This document shows, piece after piece, positions 33,501-44,685 of a DNA stretch of 64,000 bases. A program made the position numbers and the translations under genes. Origin of the DNA: Stratiolaelaps scimitus (Eukaryota; Arthropoda; Arachnida; Mesostigmata; Laelapidae). Numbering within the stretch: position 1 is the first letter of the stretch; each line of letters starts with the position of its first letter. The stretch is from assembly GCA_019614645.1 (NCBI GenBank), contig JABWDB010000012.1:4898001-4962000 (forward strand). Reading direction: 5' to 3'. The notes under the pieces were generated by a model. That model saw only the letters and a list, made by a program, of their open reading frames with translations. It searched no databases and was not told where the DNA came from.

Positions 33501-35270
33501 TTCCATTCCTCTACACATCTGTCTGTGGCTACATTGTATGCACGGTGAGCTTCGAACTCTCTGGCTTTACGTGTATCACTGAAACACAGGCTCGCCGGGG
33601 TCCCATCACAGTCGAGTGGGCGGTACGCGTCGGAGGACGATGGCACCCCCCGAACGGAGTGGGGAGAGGCGCCAAACCTCGAGAGAAACCAAACGTGAGA
33701 ACTCTCGCAGCAAAGTCACACATTGAGGGGCGCTGAACGGCCGGGCCAGGCCGAGCCGAGCCTTGCCAGGGCCCGAGTCGGCGAACAGAACAGGCCAAAC
33801 GCGCGTCGTACAAATGGAGCGTAGGCGATGGGTGCAGTGCCGGCCTCGGCCGCTACCGTCGCTAGCGGATGAACACACACGAGCCGAAAGGGATCCGAAA
33901 TGCCACCTCCGACCACCCGACGGAGAAGGGAGATCAAGCGGAAAAGGAAAATGGCAGGAGGAGGTAGTGACGCGAGAGTTAGGCGCGAGGAAATACCGAA
34001 GGGAGGTCCTGCTCCGCACTCGGCACAAACGCGTCCGGGGCGCCCCAAGGCGGGAGAGCGGTGAAAAGGGCGTTTGACTCCGGCCGCGTCGCCGGTATAA
34101 CAACCACCCGTCCCCAATCTCCTATTGATCCCAGCGTTCGCAGCTCTCCGCTGAGACAACGAGATCGCTAGCTAGCCAGCTCCAGCTCAAACGACAACGT
34201 GTGTCTGGCGCGCGTTCGACTGCGGCTCGTTCTTTTTCGCGTCATTAAAAATTCAAAGATACAAAAAGGTGCAAAAAGCCGAACCCGAGGTGTCCGAATG
34301 CGTTCGGCTGCCCCAGTTCGATCGCAGCTTCCCAGCCTCATGCATTCGCCCTGATTCGTCTCATGGCTCAGTTCTACGTTCCTGCGGACTGTGTGTGTGT
34401 GTGCCTGTCTGTCTACGTCGGCAAATCCTCGCCTTCGCTTGGCCTCACTCGGCCCCACCTAGCCTTAACATGTCGCTCGCGTTGTTTCTTGGCCGACTCT
34501 TCCCTTCCAGTTGTTCTCTGTTTCTCTCTCTCTCGCTCGCTCTCTCACTCCGTACCCCTCCGCTCCTGCTATTTTTCCTTCACGAAATCACGGGGAGGAC
34601 TTCTCCGGAACATGACCTTGTGCTATGCACCAGCTGGCACCAGCTCTCGACTCGCACTGCTGTGCCTTGACACAGCGTCCCCGTGCTTCGGGCCGACCGG
34701 CATCGCGCTTACTTCGAGGCGTTCGCCGCCACCGCCATTTGCTTCGAACGTTCGTTCGCTCCGAGCCCGCCCACGCACCCCTCCTCTTGTTCAACATGAA
34801 ACATTTTCAATGACGGAGTCGGCCGGAGAAGCTGGGAAAAGTGGTTGTAGGGGACGGTGGCGGTGCTTGTAACCGTATGAATCTGCAACGCCGAGTAACG
34901 GCAGAGTTGGGCTGGTCGTCGTTAGACCGAGGCAGGTGTTACTGCAGTTGCTGCAGCAGCAGCAGCTGTCTGCCGATAGTTATTCGCAGTTAGCATATTA
35001 TCCGCAACTGCTCATATCGACGGGTGCGATTCGAAAGTCAGCTCGGGCAGGTCACCGTGGGCGGAGAGGTGGCGTGACAGGTAATGCGTAAATTGGTTTG
35101 GGTCTGTGAAATAGGCCAATGCCTCCGGCCTGACTCACATGAGCCTTCAACATTTAACGTCGACAGAACTGTTCTCGGCATTGCGCCAGACAGATTTGCA
35201 CAACCGACACAGTAGATTGATTGACGACACACACACACAGGAACCAGAGCGTAACAGAAGCGTTTCTCTT
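33501..35270. other. GC-rich block, no gene identified
   Basis: GC-rich from about 33.6 to 34.9 kb, with a GT run at 34391-34403 and a CT-rich tract near 34520-34550. Frames of 133-169 codons exist on both strands (minus 33606-34103, plus 34363-34872). They conflict and carry no recognised motif. Confidence 0.4.
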
Positions 35271-35273
35271 CCG

Positions 35274-35303
35274 ATAATAATAATAAAAATAATAATAATA
35301 ATG
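35274..35303. repeat. TAA trinucleotide microsatellite
   Basis: TAA units interrupted once by AAA, next to AT-rich ATTAATTAATAT. Confidence 0.85.
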
Positions 35304-36070
35304 ATTAATTAATATAAGGTTTTCAACAATTAGTTAGGTATAGTAGTAATAATCATAGTCGTCACAAGACACAAATACGACGATATATATATATATAATA
35401 TAAACAAATATTAGTACCACAAAAGGCCTTTTGCATGCATTTTGTTCCGCCTTTTAGCTTCTATCACACGGTGAATCGTCTAAGAACATTTGGCATTTGT
35501 GCCTAGGTCGATTGTGCACGCTTGACATTACATACATCTCCATGTAAGTGTACTTGCAGAAACTGCTGACTCGAATTAACGAAGTCTCGTGCGTGAGTAT
35601 ATATCGTTACCCTGTGAATTCTACCCGTGGCCGTTGCACGTCTGTGTTTCGATGGCATTAAACATCGCACTTGAAATATCGAGGCAGTGTTTCGACATGT
35701 TGTCGTTCACTTCGCTCGTTCTGTTTAGATCCTTTTTTCTCTTTGTTTCGCGATAGTTTGACTTGACAGCTGAGAACGAGTTGGGAGCCCAATGCAGAGT
35801 CAATCAACCTTCATAGACCATCATGTAAGTAGCGTTGAAACAGTAATCCTATCCCGTATAATATAACTTGCCGGTGCCAACCGAGTAATGCAAGGCCGAA
35901 TTATATTTATATATATATATGACATAAATGAACGGATTAGAGATACGTATTTGTACTGAGAACATAATCGCATAACGAAATCATTCCTGAATCTAGTCTA
36001 GCCATCAGCGGTTTCCCCAATACAACGTTGGCAAAATGTCGTCCCGCCTCAGCCTTTAACATAGCCTGTA
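35304..36070. other. AT-rich stretch, nothing recognised
   Basis: Short TA runs lie near 35381-35402 and 35908-35920. No gene or structure seen. Confidence 0.5.
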
Positions 36071-36085
36071 CATGTAGTCATAACA

Positions 36086-36433
36086 ATGAAAATCAGCATC
36101 GATCGATTCAAATTGAGCAGCTGCCAATGGCGCATCCGCAGGTGTATTAAAATCGCCGAATTGTTATTAGTATTATTATTGCTATTCCTGCCCCGCTGTT
36201 ATTCGCTGCACAGCGGCGTCTATCGGCTAAAGCAAAGTGGTGTTACGCTGGAACTGCTCGAATGCGCTCACTCAGAAGGGTCCGCCTTGCGCCCAACAAC
36301 TCGGTTCCCCGCCGGGAACATCTGCTGCGGGTGCCACTACAGCCTCTCGACCGGTCGAACAGCAAAATACACCCCCCATGGAAGGGCACGGCCCATGGTC
36401 TGCGTCGAGCTGCCCACACACAGAGGCCTCTAA
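36086..36433 (+). CDS. Candidate secreted small protein frame, uncertain
   Basis: A true ATG with A at -3, preceded by an in-frame stop at 36062, opens 115 codons. Residues 22-36 (IKIAELLLVLLLLFL) form a strong hydrophobic core followed by PRCYS and a cysteine-containing tail, resembling a signal peptide of about 40 residues. Caution is needed: the leucine run is encoded by a TTATTAGTATTATTATT-like microsatellite, and such tracts mimic signal peptides. The same DNA also reads as a polypyrimidine tract ending in CAG at 36213, which suits a splice acceptor feeding a different frame. I recognise no family. This is a candidate first exon or a chance frame. Confidence 0.22.
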   Translation: MKISIDRFKLSSCQWRIRRCIKIAELLLVLLLLFLPRCYSLHSGVYRLKQSGVTLELLECAHSEGSALRPTTRFPAGNICCGCHYSLSTGRTAKYTPHGRARPMVCVELPTHRGL

Positions 36434-36671
36434 GTAGATCAGTAAACTTTGAGCGCATGGAAAGCGCGCGACAAGGGCAAATCGACAAACATCTGCTGAG
36501 CATTCCCAGCGGGAAAACACAGCTCGAGCAACGGCACAGGTATGCAGGTAGTGTAAATGCTATGTATACAATATATATATATACACATATATGCAGTACC
36601 TATCGAAACAACACAGCAGTAACGTGCGGCGCGAAAAGCCGTCAGCGGAAGCCTAGAAACCGTTGTCGGAG
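36214..36671 (+). other. Candidate internal exon in an alternative frame
   Basis: A T/C-rich tract ends in CTGCACAG at 36213. The following frame (phase set at 36214) stays open to 36675, with peptide such as SVNFERMESARQGQIDKHLL. Strong donors lie at 36539/36540 (CACAG then GTATGC) and 36671/36672 (CGGAG then GTAAGTGG, a near-ideal consensus). The part after 36547 includes a TA/CA microsatellite, so the shorter exon is more likely. No homology is recognised. It competes with the secreted-protein reading of the same DNA. Confidence 0.22.
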
Positions 36672-36770
36672 GTAAGTGGCCTTTTTGGAGAAGGTGTGTT
36701 TATTTGAAATGTTTATGTTAGGGAATTCTTGAGGAGAACACATGGAATTAGGTGAAGGCTTGGCCTGCGA

Positions 36771-36790
36771 TATATATATATATATATATA
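36771..36790. repeat. TA dinucleotide microsatellite
   Basis: Ten uninterrupted TA units. Confidence 0.9.
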
Positions 36791-39045
36791 TTATTCACTT
36801 ACCTAAGCCACAATCGACTCTCAACACGCGTGCGAATAAGTAGTTGCATCAATTCTAACGGCAAGTTTCGAAGTAACTGCTAATATATTGATACATTCTG
36901 AGCAAAATCTATCAACAGCACAAGTTTTTGCCGCTACACCCGGCGTCCATGTCACATTCGTTGACTATAAGAGAATTTCGGAACGTATCTTTAACCAGCA
37001 CCGAAATGATTATTGATAACAAATGCATGTAAATTGGCCGCGTATGCGTTCACCTGCCCTTCACTTACGAGGAGCTTCTTCAAGCTATTTTTGCAGGTCT
37101 TTCAAGCTTCTCTATGGCTGCACTACCCGTTCTCGCAGTGCCGACCTTCATCGAGAGGTGGAGCAATTTAAAACTTTGTCAGACTGTGGTGCGAATATGG
37201 AGGAATCACGGGAGGCCGGTGGCGGGCACGAGCGCCGCAGGTCGATGCGAAAAAGGGAACGCCTTCCGCTAGTCAAGGACCTTCCGGCCTGTCGTCTGGA
37301 TAAGGCTTGTTCCCAGGAGGGCCCTTGAGCTCTCGTTCGAGCTTTGGATTTCGAAGCAGCCGAACAGCATGGGGACAGGCCTGCTGCAGCGACGACTCTG
37401 GCCGATGTCGCTGAACCGCGCCGAAAACGCGATGAGCGAACCAGGCCGAGTGGCTGCGGTGACATTGAGTAGAGTGCATGGCGGGAAGACGCGGGGGTAG
37501 GACATCCGCGTGCAGGACGCGTTCCTCCTACAGGAGAAAATACGAACAGCTAGGCACCACGAACATCCGGAACATTCGCTCCACTAGCGTCCTGAGCACC
37601 ACACCATAGCAAACTCTGGCGGGACATATAGTCTCTTGATCATCGGAGCGGGATCACGGCTCGCTGCTGGTGCTGGCACGGACTGCCAACGCAACTCAGG
37701 CCACCCGCTGAAGAGCTTCCAGCCCTCAAGGGTTGGGAGCGTCATGTGAAGAGGCTGAACCAGGCTATAGCGATGACACTTGTACAACAGCATGCATTGT
37801 ATATAGAGATCTTAGGTGAATTACTGAGCTTATGGAGAGAAGAAATTTGACGAGGATTTCGCCTATCGATCACAAACGGACAACTTGGCGGTTCTACTCA
37901 GTGCTCAAGTTCTCGTCAAGCTAATAATAGTAAATAAAAACGTTTAACATATCGAAGTACCTTGAGTCGACTTGAGGCGACGCTTACCCCGTCTGTCCGG
38001 TGTACCAGATTTAATCTGCTTCCGTGGTTGTCCCACTAGATTTCAGTGTAGGGGCCATCGTTCAGCCACTTCCCACTACGCCATTACGGCCGGAATGGAA
38101 ATTGTTGGAATTATCAACGTCTACCGGCCGGCTCGCGCGGAACGACGGCACCCCCGCCTACGATCGCACTGTAACCTACACGCGAGGAAATCTCTCCGCA
38201 TTTCATTGCAGCAAACTGTTCCAGGCATGGATTTTGTAATCCAAATCATGATGCGCTGTAGTCTCGTACAGCTGCCCCGCTGCTTGCGCTATCTCGCGTG
38301 CAGAGCGATTTCGCCGGGCTGCTCTCGTCTGGCCGCACGCCAGATCGTGTAGCTTGGCCCACCGGCAATTCCCTCACCGAGCAAAACTCGTTAACATCAA
38401 CGGGTTTCGCGGTGGCGTCTCGCACACTCTGCTTCCGGACAGCGCAGCGGCCACGGCCATATACTAGTATATGTTAGATAACGCACGCTAGGCGATTGCT
38501 AGCGATTGCGATTAGAGTGCTGTTGCGCCAGGACAAACCTGCATGGCCTACATGACAATACACGCGCTCTGATAGATGCATCTGCACCCGTCAATTTATC
38601 AGATGACGGATGTCGAGTGCTCGCGACACTTGCGAGCTGGCAAGTGAATTACGCGCACGGCTGCAGGTTGTCGGCGCTCGGTCTCGCTTAATGCGTGTTC
38701 ATATTTTCAGAAGCACGGGAAATCTTCGAGGGGCGATGGATTGGTTCATTTTGAGGTCGTCGGCCCGCTTAGCAACGCATATTAGTGGAAAATTGAGAAA
38801 GGAGGTTACGCTTGCAACGGCTATCACCCGATAGTCCATGAGAGAAGATTGACGCCGCCGTCCTGCTGATGAGCTGGTATCCACTTCAGGTGAATGAGTG
38901 TATGCGGGTCGATAGAACAAGCTGAAAACATCTTTGGTAAAGGTTCAACAACAACTTGTCAACTAGTCAATTATCTATTGGTCACTTCGCTTTATTATGA
39001 TGCTTAGCAAGGTGCCTATGGGTTGCATATGCGTCGAGCTGTAAC

Positions 39046-39048
<3 letters not shown>

Positions 39049-39079
<31 letters not shown>
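39049..39079. repeat. TA dinucleotide microsatellite
   Basis: About 15 uninterrupted TA units. Confidence 0.9.
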
Positions 39080-39084
<5 letters not shown>

Positions 39085-39867
39085 ACGTACCATTGAAAAT
39101 CTGCAGAATTAATTTTAGATCAACTCGTACCAAGTGCAGTCAGGCTTCGAAAGGTTCATCTAATGTGACAACATACACCCGGCTGCTTGTCTACTTGATT
39201 TCTCTGCATCTCGTGACGGTAAGGGCGTCATCAGTTTACTCGACGGGATGGGCACGGTGTTTACCGTACCAACATCTAACTGTTAGCATAGTCAACATAT
39301 GTTGCAGGGATCCGTCCTTGAGCAAGCCCCATCGAACGCTGCTCTCGTTACGGCGGAGTGGCCTCGCCGCGAATTTTTCAAGCTTCCGTACCGAATGGTA
39401 GTACATCATCTTGCCTGCGTGCGTCGGCGTTTGGTGATAGCGGCCAGCCAGCATCCTTGGCCTGAATATGGCCGTCTATTTGCCCGCACGCCGGTTCGTT
39501 CTAACAGGACGAATGTCGCCTCTTCTAGTAGCGTGGGAAGAAGGCTTCGTCCTTTCGGCTCTTGCATCGCCGCTTTGCTTGGCCTGCCACTGCCGCCGTC
39601 ATCGCTTCAGGTACGGGGACACTTCATTGGTCTGGCGGCCTGTTCTACCTTCTGTGTCCCAGCGAGCCCCCGTCGCTGGGCTGCCGTTTCCCCCTATTAG
39701 TTGCTAGCTAGATAGCTCCAGCTTCCACACGGACCAGCAGAAGGAGCTTCCATCTGGAAATGGGGTTCACCCACGAACAAAGTGGAAGGTTCGCGCGGAC
39801 CTCGGTGGCGATGGCCATGGGACCATCTCCTCTCCCTCACTACGACTACTACCACTGCGGCCCCACC

Positions 39868-39888
39868 CACACACACACACACACACAC
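39868..39888. repeat. CA dinucleotide microsatellite
   Basis: An uninterrupted CA run ending in a short C run. Confidence 0.9.
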
Positions 39889-40713
39889 CCCTGATGTTCG
39901 GGACGGAGGTGCAGTGTAAGGCGACGTGCATTAATGCGTTTAATGGGGTAATCAGCGTTAATTGGGAAGCATCGGGAGGGAGGCGGTGGCGACGAAACAA
40001 GTAACGCAGAGAGGCAAGGCAGAACCACGAGGACGACGCGGGGCCCAAGCCGACGCTACCGATGAGAGGAACGGATAGACAGCAGCCGAAAACACACACA
40101 TCGGCACGTTCCACCTTTATTGGTTAGGTGCAGAGAAAGAGACCGAGTATAGATAAGGACAGCAGCAGCAGCAGCAATAAGAGTGTGGTGGTGGTGGTAG
40201 CGGTGCTGAGGCAACATTAGGAGCATCGTACAGTGATGGTACAGGCAGACGGCATTCGATCGTGTGCCGGAAGACCTCAGAGCCACCGTTAAATGCGGAG
40301 CCATCCGAGCGGAAGCCCACCCATTGAAGTCTTCTCTTTCCGGAACAAAATCTGGCTTCTATAGGAGAAGAAAACATTTTTCCTACAACAAATATTGTTG
40401 AAAAGCCACCCCCGCCACGCGCAATCCCCGCGTGATTGCTCTTGCCGCCTGTGGTTGGCAAGTGAGCGAGCGAGGTAGCGTGCTTATTGTATGGTATCGC
40501 AGTCGGCAAAGGTGGGACAGAATGAATAGGGTGCTCGCTGAGGAATTAGTCCTCGATTCCTCGACGAGGAGGACAGCACTGAGGTCGCTGAGGGCGCGGG
40601 ACGGAATTCGTAAGAGAGCAAGAAGCGGCCACGGTGACTTTGCCCTTTGAGCAGTAATGCTAAAAGTTAAATATCACCGCGGTGGGGAGGATCCAAGCGA
40701 GGACTGGCTACTA

Positions 40714-40732
40714 ATATATATATATATATATA
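40714..40732. repeat. TA dinucleotide microsatellite
   Basis: About nine uninterrupted TA units. Confidence 0.9.
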
Positions 40733-43700
40733 GGAAATTACACAATGTGAGTATGTTTTGCTTGTGACGGACGCGAGAAGGACAAAGGACGCTGAGTATA
40801 CGAACGCCTCCGTGGTCTGCTATTACTGTTGTAGTCAGTTACGAATATGAAGCTTTGTTATATAGCTGGCGTAGAAGAATCGGAGAGTCGGGGGACACGC
40901 CGTGTATATTGTACCCAAATCACAGAGGTGCAGTAGACACGTCACCAAGGGAATTTCTCTTGATATTTTAGCGCAGATTGTTCGCCCTTCGATAGGAACG
41001 AATTTGTTTCAGTTGATTTGATCGTTGCCAATACCTGCCCTAATCTCGCCGACGCCATCAATGCCTTGAAGACATTCCCCACAGCTAACAGTGCTGACTA
41101 CTACCACTAAAAACGAAACAAACATCCGGAAGAGATTTGCTTACCGGCGCAATTTCTTCAGCTTTTTTTCAATCTCGCACCAATTCTCAGTCAGGGAAAC
41201 GCAGCCATTGGAATCGCCCCTTCCAGGCAGCCCATCTACACCCGCCGCAGATTGCCGAACACAACGAAATTGGATAAATTTCCAAACAACCAATTGCACG
41301 ACGAATCGACCGAGCGAACTGCCTCTGTTTGCGGCGTGCGACGCTGCCGGCCAGATGCTAAACGCTCACTTCTTACTCATACTATCCGACTATAATAGCG
41401 GGTGATATCGGCGCCGATCCCGGCCAATTGCGTTGTTTCGTAGGATCGCACGCGATTCCAACGCCGATCCAGGGCGATGTGGCGACGGCTCTCCCTACGG
41501 TACGCTCTGCTCCCGTTCCCGGTGTGACCCGGTCTACATTCGACTACCGGTACGGCAACGTGGCCTGCAACGACTTGCGTCTGTCTCGTCGCGAGTTCTT
41601 CTCCAACCCCACCTGTATCCCCCCGCCACAATCCACACCCCCCGTAACCCTCATGCGTGAGCTGCCTCGGCGAATTGTAGATACATGCCTTGCAAACGTG
41701 CGTCGCCTTCTCGTCATCTTTGCACGAATGAACGAAGAAGAACGAAGTCTCGCTCCTTGCACATTGCGGTCCTAGGCTGAGGATAGGCTGGAAGTGGATG
41801 GGAGGCCGCTCCGGCTAGTCCCCTTCGTCGACCTGCCGATTGCCTGCCTGCCTCCCTGCGTGCCGTGCGTGTGTCGTCCGTACGCCGACGAGTGCGTGCT
41901 CACCTTACCTCGTCAGGTTTCTTTCTCAGGACGTCGTCTCCTGTCGACTCTGTTCTGTGCTAGCTTCTCATGCGCATGCTCCTCTACAGCAGGATGTTGG
42001 CAAGCGCGAGACCCTGCCCCACCCTCGAGCTTCCCGGCGGGCCGAACGACGATTGCGGATTGACAGTCACTAGGGGTCGCACAGTGGCTGGCACAGCAGT
42101 CGCAACCCTACCGGCAGCGTAGGGTCGCTTGCTTCGACTGCAGCTTGTTCCAAATGCCATCAGCTGGTTGCCATGCTTAGGCCTGCATCGGTACGAGAGT
42201 TGGCAAAGGGGGCAGACTGTCTGCGGGTAAGTGCTGCGACTGCAGCTGCGGCAGCAGCAGGTGCTCGCCGCCAGGAGGATCCAGACGGTCCCTCCGCGCC
42301 ACCGTTTGACCACCTGCTGTCGCCTGCTGCCGTCCGCGAGGGGCCACGCGAGAGAGAATATTGAATCAGAACAGGCGCCAGTACCGGTGAACCATCCACG
42401 CTCACACACAAACGACACACACACGCGTGAACACGCCAAGATTGCCGCCCGAACGGCGGTGATCGCCGAAGCGATGCAGGGCGAGCCGCTAGCAGCTGCG
42501 CCTAGTGCTGCGCAGGCATAGTATAGTTCAGGCGGGAACTCCACCACTGTCCCGTCTCCCCATGCTTTAGCTAGGCAGCAAGCTGAAGCGAGATGAGCCG
42601 AGCTGAGCTGAGCAGAGCTTCGAGAATTCAACGTGAAATTGAAACAGAATCGTGCAGCAGAGACAGCTCGCAATCGCACAGGGCTGGTTTTCGTTTCAAA
42701 TGTGGCTAACACATGAACGTGTGAGGGGAGCCGGCGTGGAGCGTCCTCGATAAATCGGTGGTGTATGGAGATGTCATTGAACACATTGCTGCCCTGTCTC
42801 ACTGTGTCTCACTGTTGGCCGTATCGCTTTGACGTCACGGGCTGACGCGGTGACGGCTTGAGTGCGACGGAAGTCACTCGCGGAACGCATCGTCATCACC
42901 AGCCTCCGTGATGTAGTCCTCAACCGACAGAGGTCGTACGTGTCCCTTTGTCGTTGTATGTCATCGTCACACGTTATTGTTTAACTAGGCACATATTTAT
43001 TGTGACACATTCAACAACAGGCCCATCAGGGAGGGTTCCGGACAACAGTGGATGTATCTGTTCTATAAATAAGCGTTCTCATTTGGCACTAGTAAATGAT
43101 ACTGGTGATAAGTTTGATCAAATGTTAGAAAGGTTTCAAATAGTTTCAGTTACACTAAGTCCATCAAATTGACCTGGTTCGTCAAATTGGTGTCTGATAT
43201 GTTGTTGCAAAAGAAACAAGAATCGTCTATCACCCAATAACATAAACTATCGTAGTACAGCCGTGAGTACAACTATGAGCCTAACGATTTTTTTCGACGA
43301 TTTTTGTAATCGCAAAACAAAATGCAAATCCAAGGAACGCATTGAGGCAGAATTGGACTTGGCCACAATAGCAGAATTGCCTTCGTTCAAAGAATCGGCT
43401 AAGCCACAAATCACAACAGCGAGAGCGATGACGATGCAGGGTAAGTCCCTGCACGGTTCGAGTAGGCAAAAATGACAGGATGCCGCCTGGGGTCATCAAT
43501 GATTTGGTTGGTACTCCTCGTAAGCGGAGTATGCCAAACTCCTTGAGCAGCGATAGATAGAGGGAGAGAGCAAGAAATAGAGACCCTTAACCAGATCCGC
43601 ATCAATGAAGACCTCTCGAGAAAGGAAAGACCGATACGGAAATACGGGTAATACTACTAACAAGAGGCCCACGGAGCGTAAGGAAACACCTACGAAGTAT

Positions 43701-44347
43701 ATGTTCTCCTCTGAGCAAACACCCTGACAAAGGAACGCACGAAGGGCAAAGCATAGCAAGACTGCCCGCGATCGTACAACCAACAATGTTGATACTGATG
43801 TTGTGGATTTTGTTGTAATTAGTGGGATTTTTAGTTGCTGTAATTATTGACATCTACTTTCTAAAGGAAAAACGACATGTGAGCATATTTAACGATGATG
43901 ATAAAAAATCCAAGCGTTTCGGTATTAGTGTTAGGTAATTGTTATTGCTATTGTTATACCTATAATATTTCTGAAGTGGACACTTGTGTAACGCCAATTA
44001 TGCAGCCTAGAAGTCAGTCGGACAGGATACAATTATATCGATGACGAAAAGAAGCGCATTTAATTTGTGTTTGATGTTAGGACAATAGATATGCATGACA
44101 CTACAGACGCATGCCCCTGCTCGCCTGTGTAATTGGCTACCATGTGTATTAGTGCTTACATACGCCTGTGCTGACACGATTGTCGAACGGGTTAATGTCA
44201 TCCAATTCAGACCGTTTATCAACGCTGTTTCTCTGTATATAATCTCATGCAAGTTTTCCAAGATGACTCACAGCTTTAAACGATGAACTAAGTCCACGGT
44301 ACAACTGCTTTTTGCTTCGTAAAACGGACACCCGTTAAATGCGGATG

Positions 44348-44408
44348 TTCAACGCTGGGGATCGAACCCGTACATCCGTAAATACGATGCTACCATTCGT
44401 TTATTGAA
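44348..44408 (-). other. tRNA-like relic (incomplete)
   Basis: On the minus strand GGTTCGATCCC matches the Pol III B-box/T-loop consensus, and ATGGTAG resembles a D-loop enclosed by ACGA/TCGT arms. TTCAATA and CGTTGAA could form most of an acceptor stem. Only about 12 bases lie between the D arm and the T arm, too few for a canonical anticodon arm, and the T stem has just three pairs. This is not a functional cytosolic tRNA. It may be a tRNA-derived SINE fragment or a coincidence. Confidence 0.2.
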
Positions 44409-44661
44409 AGTATTGACTAGAGTATTGCCGTAGCAGAGGTGTCGACATGGGTTCGCAAATCTTGTTCGTACATGACTTCACTCACTTTGTTGCCATTATA
44501 ATTGTTAATTAGCGGGGGTGTTTGTGTGCTGTACCGATATTGTTTTTCTCATCTCGTTGTTACATGCGTGTTTGCGCGCCAATTTCGTTCCGCTTAAGGA
44601 TAGATAGAATAAATTAAAGATGTCGTTATAATTCAATTAGCCGCTGTCAAAGCTCACAGGC

Positions 44662-44685
44662 GAACTCTCATCTAGCTGAGAGTTC
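44662..44685. repeat. Inverted repeat, 9-bp arms
   Basis: GAACTCTCA and TGAGAGTTC are exact reverse complements around the six-base loop TCTAGC. Confidence 0.75.

Larger units (their letters stand above)
36672..39700. other. Non-coding stretch, no gene seen
   Basis: TA arrays are at 36771-36790 and 39049-39079. Frames of 101-133 codons at 37.0-37.5, 38.0-38.35 and 39.3-39.7 kb are unrecognised. Confidence 0.45.
39701..42850. other. Mixed stretch with a GC-rich block at 41.4-42.6 kb
   Basis: A CA array lies at 39868-39888, an AGC array at 40160-40176 and a TA array at 40714-40732. A 272-codon minus frame (about 41984-42802) starts at GTG and has only one internal methionine. A 96-codon plus frame (42231-42521) covers the same DNA. 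Neither is recognised. Confidence 0.4.

Noticed and set aside
41984..42802. 272-codon minus-strand frame
   Set aside because: GTG start, a single internal methionine, GC-rich DNA and a competing plus-strand frame. No known domain.
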